Assembly: GCA_947164865.1 (NCBI GenBank)
Contig: CAMUYA010000012.1
Location: 1 to 64,000, forward strand
Reading direction: 5' to 3'
Length of the DNA stretch: 64,000 nucleotides
Source: an uncultured Lachnospiraceae bacterium
GTDB lineage: Bacteria > Bacillota > Clostridia > Lachnospirales > Lachnospiraceae
Shown: positions 16,841 to 25,606 of the stretch, in pieces
Layout: the number at the start of each line of letters is the position of its first letter
Position numbering within the stretch: position 1 is the first letter of the stretch
Program-made: the position numbers and the translations under genes
The notes under the pieces: model-generated
Told to the model about the DNA's origin: nothing
Database searches by the model: none
The model's input: only the letters and a program-made list of their open reading frames with translations

Positions 16841-18670
16841 TCACTGTTTTATGGAATTAAGCTCAAGCACTTCAAATCCGTCTGCCTTACCTTTAAGCTT
16901 GATGGTGGCTCCGAGAGACGTGTAAGTTATTCTATCGCCGAGTGCATCAGCTACGGCTCTACTTATGTAAACCTTCCCGCCCGGCGCATTTGCTTCAAGC
17001 CTCGCTGCAGTGTTGACCGTATCACCGATCGCGGTGTAGTCCATATGCTTTTCGGCGCCCATATTTCCCACAACGGCAGGTCCGAAGTTTACTCCCACAC
17101 CGACGCGTAGCTCCTCACCGATCTCGGCCTTGAGCTCATCAGATACTCTTTTTGCGCCTTCCACTATTCCCATAGCTGTCTTTACAGCGTTGTAAACAGC
17201 ATCTTCCTGCGGGAGCGGAGCGCCCCAGAATGCCATCATGGCATCACCCACGAATTTATCGAGAGTTCCTTTGTTCTGCTCAACGCAGTCACTGGCCATC
17301 GTCAGATATTTGTTCAATATGAACACAACTTTCTCGGGATCGAGCCTCTCAGACATCGTGGTAAATCCGCGCACATCGACAAAAAGCACCGCTATATCGC
17401 AGGTCTTTCCCCCAAGAGAAAGGCTTTCCGTGCCCTCCTTAAGTATCTCCCTTACGATCTCGGGAGCAACATACCTTTCGAATGTTCTGGTGACGCGCTG
17501 CTTTTCAAGAGCCGACTTAACATAGTGGATAACGATCGATGCAATGTAAAGGATAAGCACTCCGGCCGGGATCCATAAGGGGTGAAGTACATGGCCTTCG
17601 GAGCCTATCTTCACATTGTATAAAAGGAACGATATTCCGATCCATGCCGCGATCAGTAAAGCAGCAACCGGTGCCGACTTTTTGATATCCAGCTTTTGAA
17701 AAATAAAGAAGGCAATAAAGCAGACAATAAACAGGATAATAGCCTGTGGAAGATTCCCCACTTCTTTCTTGTAGTCACCCGTAAGAAGCGCTTCAACCAC
17801 ATTTGCCTGATATTCCACACCGTACATCTGCGCAGCGCGTTCTATAGGGGTAAAATATGCATCCTGCAGACCCACCGCATATGGTCCTATAAAAACTATC
17901 TTTCCTGCATAATCCTCGGGATCCATCTTTCCGCTGACAAGGTCCGCAAAAGAATAACCATCATAGTATCCACCCGGAAGTGCCGAGTAGGATACGTAGA
18001 AAAAACCCCGAGAACCCGTCTTAGGAGGGATGAATGAACTACCGCTTGCTTCGCAGTACAACCTTGCCGTTTCATATGCCATGGAGTAAACGGTAGTTTC
18101 ACTGTCCGGCTTTACAAAAAGCATGGCATGTCTCAAAATACCGTCCGCATCATACATGGAATTGATATGACCCTGCACGGTTGCCTTCTTAAGAGCTTCA
18201 TAAGGCTCATCAGATGCCAGAACCGCATTATGGTCAAAATAGGTGTGGCCATTCTCTGTAACCACCTTTGACCCTATGTTGGCAAGTGATGCAACAACCA
18301 CATTCCCCAGCTTATCAGCCGCTTCTGCCAGCCTTGCATCTGCCTCGGGATCCGATTCACCGGTATAAAGGGTATCGATAGCAACCACTGCAGGCTTTTT
18401 ATCCGGATCCTCGGCGAGCTTCTCGAGAGCAGCTGCCATGACATTCCTGTCCCAGCTTCCGTAAGGGCCTATCTCCTCCAGCGCCTGTTCGTCGATCCCG
18501 ATAACTATTATCTGACCGTCAAGCGCCCTTGGCGACTGATACCAGGCGTCCTGCATCCACAGGTCGAGCCGTGAGAGCACTCCCGCTGCGGCGATGAGAA
18601 GTGCCACCGCCGCAGATGCGAGAATTGAGATCAGTATTTGATTGATAGTTTTATTCTTGAAAAGCTTCAT
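16841..18670 (-). CDS. CHASE2-domain class III adenylate cyclase
   Basis: Membrane-bound nucleotidyl cyclase, 609 residues. An N-terminal helix (about 10-30) leads to an extracytoplasmic CHASE2 sensor (about 35-290; IIVIGIDEQALEEIGPYGSW, VVAIDTLYT, GKIVFIGPYAVG), then three membrane helices (about 310-385) and a C-terminal class III cyclase domain (about 410-600). Metal-binding and substrate residues are present: LFVDVRGFTTMSERL, DKFVGDAMMAFWG and DYTAIGDTVNTAARLE, consistent with ATP to cAMP. It is the last gene of an operon with a FecR-like protein, an HD-GYP protein and an MBL hydrolase. CHASE2 cyclases are often next to FecR-type proteins, suggesting a shared envelope signal. Confidence 0.92.
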   Translation of the reverse strand: MKLFKNKTINQILISILASAAVALLIAAAGVLSRLDLWMQDAWYQSPRALDGQIIVIGIDEQALEEIGPYGSWDRNVMAAALEKLAEDPDKKPAVVAIDTLYTGESDPEADARLAEAADKLGNVVVASLANIGSKVVTENGHTYFDHNAVLASDEPYEALKKATVQGHINSMYDADGILRHAMLFVKPDSETTVYSMAYETARLYCEASGSSFIPPKTGSRGFFYVSYSALPGGYYDGYSFADLVSGKMDPEDYAGKIVFIGPYAVGLQDAYFTPIERAAQMYGVEYQANVVEALLTGDYKKEVGNLPQAIILFIVCFIAFFIFQKLDIKKSAPVAALLIAAWIGISFLLYNVKIGSEGHVLHPLWIPAGVLILYIASIVIHYVKSALEKQRVTRTFERYVAPEIVREILKEGTESLSLGGKTCDIAVLFVDVRGFTTMSERLDPEKVVFILNKYLTMASDCVEQNKGTLDKFVGDAMMAFWGAPLPQEDAVYNAVKTAMGIVEGAKRVSDELKAEIGEELRVGVGVNFGPAVVGNMGAEKHMDYTAIGDTVNTAARLEANAPGGKVYISRAVADALGDRITYTSLGATIKLKGKADGFEVLELNSIKQ

Positions 18671-18712
18671 TTTGTTATGCTTGCATTTACCGAAGTTATT
18701 CCGGAAGAAGGA

Positions 18713-20554
18713 TCATCCGCCTGTCGTTCCGCCGTTTGTACTACCTTCGTTTGTGGTCCCACCGTTCGTACTTCCGCCGTTCGTACTTCCGCCACTCGTA
18801 CTTCCGCCGCTCGTATTCCCGTTACCGGTGCTTCCACCGTTGGTATTCCCGTTTTCGGTGCTTCCGCCGTTGGTATTCCCGTTGTCGGTGCTTCCGCCGT
18901 TGGTCTTTCCGTTGTCGGTGCTTCCGCCGTTGGTCTTTCCGTTTTCGGTGCTTCCTCCGTTGGTATTCCCGTTTTCGGTGCTTCCGCCGTTGGCATCTCC
19001 GTTGTCGGTGCTTCCGCCGTTGGTATTCCCGTTACCGGTGCTTCCGCCGTTGGTATTTCCGTTGTCGGTGCTTCCGCCGTTGGTATTCCCGTTGTCGGTG
19101 CTTCCGCCGTTGGTATTTCCGTTGTCGGTGCTTCCACCGTTGGTATTTCCGTTGTCGGTGCTTCCGCCGTTGGCATCTCCGTTGTCGGTACTTCCACCGT
19201 TGGCATCTCCGTTGTCGGTACTTCCACCGTTGGCATCTCCGTTGTCGGTACTTCCGCCGTTCGTATCTCCGTTGTCGGCTCCGTTTTCGCTATCCTTATC
19301 CGATCCATCATCCTGATCGTGGCTGTCATTGTGATCACTGTCCGAATCGTTATGATCATCCTCCGAGGATGTATCCGTATATCCCAAGAACCCGTTAGGT
19401 TTTCTTCCCTCTTTTTTACCGTAAGCAATGTAATGGGCCAGAAGCGCCTCGGGGGATGTTCCGTAGGCTGCGGCTATATCGGGGTATTCCGCAGCATAAA
19501 ACGAAGGATCAAAGATCGTTCCGTCTTTCAGCGTAATGGTTCCATCCTGATTTGTCTGCGATATTTCCGCTTTGGCATTGTCTATCTGCTTCTGAAGCTC
19601 GTTCTTCGCGGGCTTTACAGCATTCTGTCCGTTATCGTTTTCCGCAGGATCGGTGTTTGTGTCAGCCTCATCCGTTTCAGCCGCATCATTCTCTTCTTCC
19701 GGCTTGTTATCATCGGTCGTATCATTCCCCTCCGCGGGATCGGCTGTGTTTTCTTCCGTATAAGACCGGGTATTGGCATCATCAGTTTCATCCGACCCTT
19801 CGTCCGAAAGTCCGAGTATCCAGGGCTTATCCCAGCCCGTTGCCTTGATCACTCTGTCAAGGAGTGCGGAATCCTCCCTCAGGATCCTGAGCACAAATTC
19901 AGGGAGTTCCCGCTCGGTGATGTCTTCAAGCTCAAACATTATACTGTCGACCTTGCGATCATTGTACAGATACACTCTCAGGCGCTGTCCCGCACTGACA
20001 TCCGCTTCCTTTACCTCCCCCGTGACGGGATTTGTTCCCACCACATGTACATGCCCGTCCGTCAGGATCAGCTCTTCTATTCCCCCTTCCACACTCACAT
20101 ATCCGGAAGTGCCTCTTATTCCGACGACCATGGTTGATGTTCTGATCTCGAATGTCTCATCTTCCTCCAGCGGCTTGTCCACTTCAAAGAAAAGACTTCC
20201 CCTAGTGAGGTTCAGATCCAGATATTTACCCTTTTGAGTAAATTCCGCACGGCTGGTCTCATTCATGGTAACGACCTTTGCGTCGTCAAGCCCGATGGAT
20301 GCCAGGCTTTTTACTTCTGTATTTAAGGCATTCCCGCTCTTTAATCTCAGGTTTTCCTTTATCGCCTTTTCTCTGCCGTTTTCCTCCATGGAAACAGTCC
20401 CCTCAAGCCTGAGGAGTCTCATGGTGGTAGCCCTGATCTTTCCTCTGAAAAGGAAAAAAGCTATCAGTCCCGCGATCAGTAAAAGAGCCGCGATAATGAT
20501 TATGATAATGCCCTTTTTCCCTATCTTCTTTTTGCTTTCCGTATTCTCACTCAT
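18713..20554 (-). CDS. FecR-domain membrane protein with decapeptide repeats
   Basis: About 613 residues. A short cytosolic N-terminus and one membrane helix (about 13-38, GIIIIIIAALLLIAGLIAFF) are followed by a FecR-like domain (about 60-200) with TMVVGIRGTSGYVSVEGG and DVSAGQRLRVY. A Glu/Asp/Asn-rich region follows, with a short segment (about 345-385, FDPSFYAAEYPDIAAAYG) resembling a surface-protein repeat. The last 175 residues are about 15 copies of a 10-residue unit (GGSTDNGNTN and variants) and six 5-residue units, encoded by 30-bp tandem repeats. It lies 4-nt-close to the HD-GYP gene and 42 nt from the cyclase, so it is probably the envelope partner of the CHASE2 cyclase. Confidence 0.85.
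   Translation of the reverse strand: MSENTESKKKIGKKGIIIIIIAALLLIAGLIAFFLFRGKIRATTMRLLRLEGTVSMEENGREKAIKENLRLKSGNALNTEVKSLASIGLDDAKVVTMNETSRAEFTQKGKYLDLNLTRGSLFFEVDKPLEEDETFEIRTSTMVVGIRGTSGYVSVEGGIEELILTDGHVHVVGTNPVTGEVKEADVSAGQRLRVYLYNDRKVDSIMFELEDITERELPEFVLRILREDSALLDRVIKATGWDKPWILGLSDEGSDETDDANTRSYTEENTADPAEGNDTTDDNKPEEENDAAETDEADTNTDPAENDNGQNAVKPAKNELQKQIDNAKAEISQTNQDGTITLKDGTIFDPSFYAAEYPDIAAAYGTSPEALLAHYIAYGKKEGRKPNGFLGYTDTSSEDDHNDSDSDHNDSHDQDDGSDKDSENGADNGDTNGGSTDNGDANGGSTDNGDANGGSTDNGDANGGSTDNGNTNGGSTDNGNTNGGSTDNGNTNGGSTDNGNTNGGSTGNGNTNGGSTDNGDANGGSTENGNTNGGSTENGKTNGGSTDNGKTNGGSTDNGNTNGGSTENGNTNGGSTGNGNTSGGSTSGGSTNGGSTNGGTTNEGSTNGGTTGG
18800..19275. repeat. 30-bp tandem repeat array in the FecR-like gene
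   Basis: About 15 tandem copies of a 30-bp unit, visible on the plus strand as variants of ggtgcttccgccgttggta. Each encodes ten residues. The units differ at a few fixed positions (D/E/G and NT/DA/KT). The array keeps several frames open on the opposite strand, which explains long antisense ORFs there. Confidence 0.95.
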
Positions 20555-20559
20555 TGCTT

Positions 20560-22074
20560 TCAACTCTCCTTTTTCCAGGCGCCGCTTTCGCGGAATAACT
20601 CAAGCAACTGTCCGTCTATCTGACCGTCATCTCTCATGTTTTCCAATATCGAAAATGCTTTTTCCGGGGGCATGGGCGGCTTATAAGGCCTGTCCTCGGC
20701 TGTAAGCGCATCATATACATCAATTATGGTAAGAAGCCTTGATTCATTGGGAAGCATATCTGCACCGATATGATTCGGATATCCCTTCCCGTTCAGGAAC
20801 TCGTGGTGGGATCCCGACCAGAACGGAACGTCCTTATAAATCCCTTTAAAGTTCATCTTTTCCAGCATTCTGGCGGTATATACCACATGGCTCTGCACCT
20901 GCTGCCTCTCCCCATCCGTGAGAGTTCCCTTCCGAACAGTTATGGCTTCAAGCTCCTTTTCGTCAAGAAGCGGTATTTCTCCACCATCTGCCATCTTGCA
21001 GCTCAGCTTTGCATATCCGCGCAGCTCTTCTATCTTTTCATCCGGCAAAAATCCCGCCGAATTGGCGTTTTCAATAGATTCCCAGGCTTTCTTAAGCTCA
21101 TCTGTCCTTGCATAGCATACTTCCGCGCTCTCCGGTTTTTCCAGGGAATCTATCTTTTCCATGAGGCACGCTATCTCCATCCTGCTCTTAATCCCGTCTT
21201 TCAGGCTCCCCAGTCTGTCGGGTTTATCCAGCACCTCGAGGGGTACTATCAGCTTTCCTATATCGTGGAGCCATATGCTCATAAGGAAAGCATCCTTTGA
21301 ATCGTCTGTAAATTGCCAGTCCGGCTTTTTGTCCGTATTCTCTCTCAGCCATTCGACAAATCTGTCAGCGTATTTAACCATGCTGCGGGTGTGATTGGCA
21401 TTATAAGAACTTCTGGCATCTATCGCATCTACCATTACTTCCACGAAAGAATGCAGCATGTCGTTTACTTCCTGCGCAAGCTGATGGTTGTTCAGGCTGA
21501 CGGCCGCAAGCGAAGCCAAGGCCGAAACCACCTGCTCATATGCAGGATCAAACGGTATGATCTTACCCTTTTCATCAAGGGCATTTATGAGCTGAAGTAC
21601 ACCTATTATCTCATCTTTTTCATCATCCATCGGAATGACCAGCATCGATCCCGTGCGATAATGGGTGATAGCGTCGTATTTCTGGGCTCCGGAAAAATCA
21701 TATTCCTTTGACTCATACACATCCGCTATGTTTATCTTTTTATTGTCAAGTGCCGCGCAGGCGCACACATTTTTTCTTCCGAGAGGTACGGGAGGAAGAT
21801 CTGCATTTCTGCTCTGGTCAGCCATCGGGATCCCCAGAGATCTCGTATAAACCGTGTGAAAATGAAGGAAATCATCCTGCAGCACGTATACGGTTCCGGC
21901 ATCACAATGGCATATATCCATTGCCTCAAGGAGTATCTTCTGCATCAGATTATCAAAATCTTTTTCCGCGGAAAGATCCAGTGCGATCTTTATCATACGG
22001 TCAAGATTAAACCCTTCTGCCATTCCCGCGCTGCCACCCCTTTCCATTTTCTGCATTGTATCATCAATGTTCAA
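20560..22074 (-). CDS. GAF-HD-GYP phosphodiesterase
   Basis: Soluble 504-residue protein. GAF domain at about 25-200 (DAGTVYVLQDDFLHFH, VPLGRKNVCACAALDN, GSMLVIPM), HD-GYP domain at about 205-500. The metal-binding and signature residues are present: NHTRSM, WLHDIGKLIVP, HVVYTARMLE and HHEFLNGKGYPN. An insert of about 100 residues lies between the HDIGK and HVVYTA motifs. Its role is c-di-GMP hydrolysis controlled by a small molecule or redox signal at the GAF domain; two cysteines (ACA) in that domain are notable. The start is probably TTG at 22074 with AGAGGT about 8 nt upstream; it overlaps the MBL gene by 4 nt. Confidence 0.9.
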   Translation of the reverse strand: MNIDDTMQKMERGGSAGMAEGFNLDRMIKIALDLSAEKDFDNLMQKILLEAMDICHCDAGTVYVLQDDFLHFHTVYTRSLGIPMADQSRNADLPPVPLGRKNVCACAALDNKKINIADVYESKEYDFSGAQKYDAITHYRTGSMLVIPMDDEKDEIIGVLQLINALDEKGKIIPFDPAYEQVVSALASLAAVSLNNHQLAQEVNDMLHSFVEVMVDAIDARSSYNANHTRSMVKYADRFVEWLRENTDKKPDWQFTDDSKDAFLMSIWLHDIGKLIVPLEVLDKPDRLGSLKDGIKSRMEIACLMEKIDSLEKPESAEVCYARTDELKKAWESIENANSAGFLPDEKIEELRGYAKLSCKMADGGEIPLLDEKELEAITVRKGTLTDGERQQVQSHVVYTARMLEKMNFKGIYKDVPFWSGSHHEFLNGKGYPNHIGADMLPNESRLLTIIDVYDALTAEDRPYKPPMPPEKAFSILENMRDDGQIDGQLLELFRESGAWKKES

Positions 22075-22904
22075 AGTATTATGACCTCTTCTTTTCTTGC
22101 AAACGCCACTGTTTTTATGCCGTCTCCACTGCCGTTTTCATCTGTTCCGTACAGTTCTGCAGCTTCGGCTTCCATCCTTCTGAGGAAATCATCCCTGTGC
22201 ATCGGGTCGTGATGTACAAAACGGATCATCTTTGCCCCGCTTTCCTTCATAATGCGGATCCCGCTCTCCGGAGCGGAATGTCCGTATCCCCTCTTACCCT
22301 CCAGTTCATCCCGGGTGTACTGCCCATCCATCATAAGAAGGTCGGTTCCTCTCGCAAACTCCACAAGTTCGGAGGCTTTTGGGGGATCGTATTCATAATC
22401 GGTGGCATAAACAACCGATCTTTGGCTAAAAGTTACCCTGTACACGGTACCGCCTCCGGGATGATTGGATGCTATACCTTCGACCAAAACATCTCCCATT
22501 CTGACCGGAAGGGCCATGTCATGAAAAACGATATCGGCAGGATAGTCATCTGCGCGGCAGGGCCAGAGCGGAGGTGAAAGCACTTCACCTACCAGTTCTT
22601 TTGCGGAATGAGTACCCGATCTTTTAGCATAAAAATCTATTCTTTTGTTTTTTTGTTGTAAATATGGGAAAAAAGGCAGACCAAGGATATGGTCCAGATG
22701 GGGATGAGTAAGGAATATCGAAATCTGTTTGGTTCCCACGTCGGGCGCGTTCATTATACCGGTTCCGGCATCGAGAAAAACAGCCTGATCCCCGGCTTCG
22801 ATAAGCACACACGAAGTACTCCCGCCGAATTCGATCATACCCTCTCCTTCAGTGGGGATCGAGCCCCTCGCGCCCAGTATAGTTATTCTCATTCTATCAT
22901 CCAT
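22071..22904 (-). CDS. MBL-fold hydrolase, possibly cyclic nucleotide phosphodiesterase
   Basis: About 277 residues of metallo-beta-lactamase fold. Metal ligands are visible: LTHPHLDHILG (HxHxDH), an aspartate in ATDYEYDP, SNHPGGG and a C-terminal VHHDPMHRDD. The start ITILGARGSIPTEG and FGGSTSC pattern matches the subgroup that contains RNase Z-like and 3',5'-cyclic-nucleotide phosphodiesterase-like enzymes. As it heads an operon ending in an adenylate cyclase, cAMP turnover is an attractive but unproven role. ATG at 22904 is the likely start; ATG at 22892 is also possible, and neither has a strong ribosome site. Confidence 0.8.
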   Translation of the reverse strand: MDDRMRITILGARGSIPTEGEGMIEFGGSTSCVLIEAGDQAVFLDAGTGIMNAPDVGTKQISIFLTHPHLDHILGLPFFPYLQQKNKRIDFYAKRSGTHSAKELVGEVLSPPLWPCRADDYPADIVFHDMALPVRMGDVLVEGIASNHPGGGTVYRVTFSQRSVVYATDYEYDPPKASELVEFARGTDLLMMDGQYTRDELEGKRGYGHSAPESGIRIMKESGAKMIRFVHHDPMHRDDFLRRMEAEAAELYGTDENGSGDGIKTVAFARKEEVIIL

Positions 22905-23088
22905 GGTGATCACACAGAAACAAAATTCAAACAACAGTTTCCGGAAAAACTTATTCTTTATGATAGCATATCAGAGGGATTGCTTCAAGTGTAAGACCCT
23001 GTCCTTCGCCTGTTTACATCCGGAGAGTTTCCGGGCGGAGTGATATCGAAGTATCATCAGATCACTTCAGGCCATTGTACGGGCGTGA

Positions 23089-24228
23089 TCAGAAGAACTT
23101 CCACCTGCTGAGAAAATAGCCGGGGATAACGACTATGGCAAAGAAGGCCCAGCTTATCAGGGTGAATACCTTGATGAATTTCATACCCTTCCCGGGGTAC
23201 TCACGCACATAAATGCGATAGTTGATAATAGATGCAAGGGAACCTATAAGCGAAACAAGCCCTGCAGTATCCGCCCCGTAGATCAGTCCGGCGAAGTTCT
23301 CGCTGAAGGGATATAACACTATCGAAGCGGGAACATTGGATATCACCTGACTCATGGCGATAACGACCCAGTACTCGTGTCCGGCCACGATCTTTCTCAG
23401 CGCTTCGGCAATACCTTCGTTTGCCGCTATCGATGATGAAAATACGAAAAAGCAGAAAAACGTGACGAGAAGTACATAGTCGACCTTAAGAAATATCTTT
23501 CTGTCCACTATGAGTATCGCAATGATAACACCTGCTACTGCAAAATACCACAGCGATGTTCTTGTTACTATTACCACGATTATCAGTGCAAAAAGTACAA
23601 GATAAACGATCCTTCTTGCTCTTCCTTCTTTTGAGAGAGGCTTTTTATCCTCAGGATGCATTATCTTTTCTTTCAGGTCCTTCCTGTAAAGAAACAGTAT
23701 AAATATAATAAGCAGGATCGCCGACCCCGCCGCGAGGGGCGACATGTGCAGCATAAATCTCCATACACTGACATCTGCCCTACCGTACAGGAACAGATTC
23801 TGAGGGCTGCCGAAAGGGGTGAGCAAAGAGCCCCTGATCGCCGCAATATTCTCCATCGTGATAACCGGCAGGATGTATTTTTCTTTATTTCCCTCTCTGA
23901 AGATCAGTATGGTAAGGGGTACAAAGATTATAAGAGACACGTCATTTGTCACGAACATTGACGTGAAGAACACCCCAAACACCAGAAATAAGGTGAGGGG
24001 GACCATTGTTTTCAGCTTCGATGCCAAGCTTATGACCGGGTTAAGAACGCTCTCCTTTTTAAATCCTTCCAGCACGCAGAGCATCATAAGAAGCATACCC
24101 AGGGTATGCCAGTCTATCTTCCCCAAGAGTTCTTTTGTGGGAGGAGTTATAAAAAGTGACACTACTGCCGCAATCACGGCCAAGGTGAGCATCAGTTCTT
24201 TTTTCAAAAAAGCAAGTACTTTCTTCAA
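23089..24228 (-). CDS. ArsB/CitM-type anion permease
   Basis: 379-residue polytopic membrane protein with about 10 hydrophobic segments. The motifs FVTNDVSLIIFVPLTI and GSLLTPFGSPQNLFLYG match the ion transporter superfamily that includes ArsB, NhaD and SLC13/CitM carriers. The substrate is unknown; dicarboxylate, citrate or arsenite are possible. At 379 residues it is somewhat shorter than the usual 400-430. Start appears to be TTG at 24228 with AGGAG 7 nt upstream. It is flanked by non-transport genes, with no arsenic regulator nearby, so an arsenic role is not favoured. Confidence 0.82.
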   Translation of the reverse strand: MKKVLAFLKKELMLTLAVIAAVVSLFITPPTKELLGKIDWHTLGMLLMMLCVLEGFKKESVLNPVISLASKLKTMVPLTLFLVFGVFFTSMFVTNDVSLIIFVPLTILIFREGNKEKYILPVITMENIAAIRGSLLTPFGSPQNLFLYGRADVSVWRFMLHMSPLAAGSAILLIIFILFLYRKDLKEKIMHPEDKKPLSKEGRARRIVYLVLFALIIVVIVTRTSLWYFAVAGVIIAILIVDRKIFLKVDYVLLVTFFCFFVFSSSIAANEGIAEALRKIVAGHEYWVVIAMSQVISNVPASIVLYPFSENFAGLIYGADTAGLVSLIGSLASIINYRIYVREYPGKGMKFIKVFTLISWAFFAIVVIPGYFLSRWKFF

Positions 24229-24289
24229 TTCTTTCTCCTGACTGCCTGATCAATAATGCAAAGAATCGGTTTACAGGTCAATTCTATCA

Positions 24290-24901
24290 TCATTCCGCGC
24301 CCACGGGAATATACGGATTGTCCTTTTCTCTGCTTTGAAACACTTTCTCGAGGATCGAAATAATCTCGTTCTTTTCATGCGGCTTATCCTTATGACTCAT
24401 AAGAACATATCTGAAATCAAGATCTTTCAGCAGCTTTATCTCCTCCGAAAGGAGTGATACGTTGTATCCCTTCACATTGGAGTAGAAAGCATCACCGAGC
24501 ATGAGATACTCATCATTTACCGTCACGCACAGTGAACCTTTCGCGTGGCTGTTAGGAATGGGAACAACTGTTATTTTTACTCCGTCATCAAACATCATCC
24601 TAAGATCCACCTCGGTTCCGCGGCCGATGTATTTCCTTGTGTAATTGCCGACCAGCAGATCTTCCTCGGGAATGTCAAGCCTTCTGATATTATCCGTATG
24701 ATCCTCGTGGAAATGTGTCAGGATGATCCTTTTCTCCGGTATCTTCCTCACCGCCTCGAAAGCCGTATCATTGCTCCCCACATCTACGATGTAGATACGT
24801 GACTTTCCCTTTATGAAGTAAACATCAGCCGAAAGCGGCTCTTCGGAGGAAGGGAGCACCGATATATATTCATTTATTTCTCTGATCCGGTCGTTGTTCA
24901 T
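24290..24901 (-). CDS. MBL-fold metallo-hydrolase
   Basis: 203-residue single-domain metallo-beta-lactamase fold protein. Zinc-binding motif ILTHFHEDHTDN at about residue 80, a later SHAKGSLCV histidine, GDAF aspartate, and SHKDKPH near the C-terminus. It is similar to general glyoxalase II-like hydrolases, but the natural substrate cannot be inferred. The gene ends 60 nt upstream of the permease start and may be co-transcribed with it. Confidence 0.85.
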   Translation of the reverse strand: MNNDRIREINEYISVLPSSEEPLSADVYFIKGKSRIYIVDVGSNDTAFEAVRKIPEKRIILTHFHEDHTDNIRRLDIPEEDLLVGNYTRKYIGRGTEVDLRMMFDDGVKITVVPIPNSHAKGSLCVTVNDEYLMLGDAFYSNVKGYNVSLLSEEIKLLKDLDFRYVLMSHKDKPHEKNEIISILEKVFQSREKDNPYIPVGAE

Positions 24902-24970
24902 ACTCTGTTGTACCTGTCATGAATTATCGCCGATACATCCGCATCATATCGGCCCGGGATCACTGTCCCC

Positions 24971-25006
24971 AAAATCAAACAAGGTTCCTGCCTCGCAGGA
25001 ACCTTG
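24971..25006 (-). terminator. Terminator of tRNA-Leu
   Basis: Perfect 11-bp stem CAAGGTTCCTG / CAGGAACCTTG (24980-25006), 5-nt loop, then TTTGATTTT on the minus strand, directly after the tRNA 3' end. Confidence 0.92.
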
Positions 25007-25009
25007 CAA

Positions 25010-25094
25010 TGCGAGAAATGAGACTCGAACTCACAAGGGATTGCTCCCACACGGACCTGAACCGTGCGCGTCTACCAATTCCGCCATTCTCGCA
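25010..25094 (-). tRNA. tRNA-Leu (anticodon CAG)
   Basis: The 85-nt minus-strand sequence folds as a class II tRNA with a long variable arm: acceptor TGCGAGA pairs with TCTCGCA, D-arm contains GGTAGACGC, the anticodon stem CACGG/CCGTG encloses TTCAGGT (anticodon CAG), and the T-arm is GAGTTCGAGTCTC. CCA is not encoded. Confidence 0.96.
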
Positions 25095-25606
25095 TACCTT
25101 CTTTGGAAATGCCACACAAGCAATTCGCTTGCGCAACAAACGAATAATACACTAATTGGGGTAAACTGTCAATATAATAAACCGATAAACGTCGAAAATA
25201 TAAGAAAAATAATAGAAGAAGCATTTGTGTTATGACGTGCGTGTCACACCTATAAAGGGCTCAAAATATCGACGTCGTCGTCATTTTTCCTGTCATACGG
25301 ACTTTTTGAGACTATTCACTGGCTCCCTCTTTTACCCGTTTGGATTACATAATCCGTAAACAGGCTGTTTATGTCAACAATCTTAACCGTTTGATCATTT
25401 GTCTTGACCACCTCGTTTGATCACTTGTCTAGACCACCTGGTACCCGGCTTTACTATTTTGAAAATATCTTTTAAATATATTACTAATCTTTGTTGAAAT
25501 GTATTACAATAGTATTTGTAGAAACGAGTTGAACGGCTCCGGTCCTGTCGCCGATGCCGTTCCGGATCATATAACACAATTCATATCATAGAGGAGGTTG
25601 TTTGTC
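25095..25606. other. Long intergenic region before desulfoferrodoxin
   Basis: About 510 nt with no credible gene on either strand. It holds a pair of 26-bp tandem repeats (25388-25439), a 6-2-6 palindrome GGATTA-CA-TAATCC (25343-25356) and, near the end, a possible plus-strand promoter TTACTA-18-TACAAT (25481-25510). The region around 25500-25580 is the likely untranslated leader of the desulfoferrodoxin mRNA. Confidence 0.6.
25388..25439. repeat. Two 26-bp tandem repeats
   Basis: Two adjacent copies (25388-25413 and 25414-25439) that differ at two positions: CGTTTGATCAyTTGTCTwGA followed by CCACCT. The form resembles the repeated transposase-binding sites at ends of IS21-type elements, but no transposase is present, so a regulatory role is equally possible. 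Confidence 0.7.

Noticed and set aside
18638..20137. Long plus-strand ORFs (up to 499 codons) opposite the FecR-like gene
   Set aside because: They mirror the 30-bp repeats on the coding strand, are made of monotonous VVGASAVG-type or PPLVFPL-type repeats, and lack ribosome sites.
23089..24228. Arsenite efflux pump (arsB) call
   Set aside because: The fold fits several anion permeases and there is no arsR, arsA or arsC neighbour.
25388..25439. CRISPR-like array
   Set aside because: Only two directly adjacent units without spacers and no cas genes nearby.
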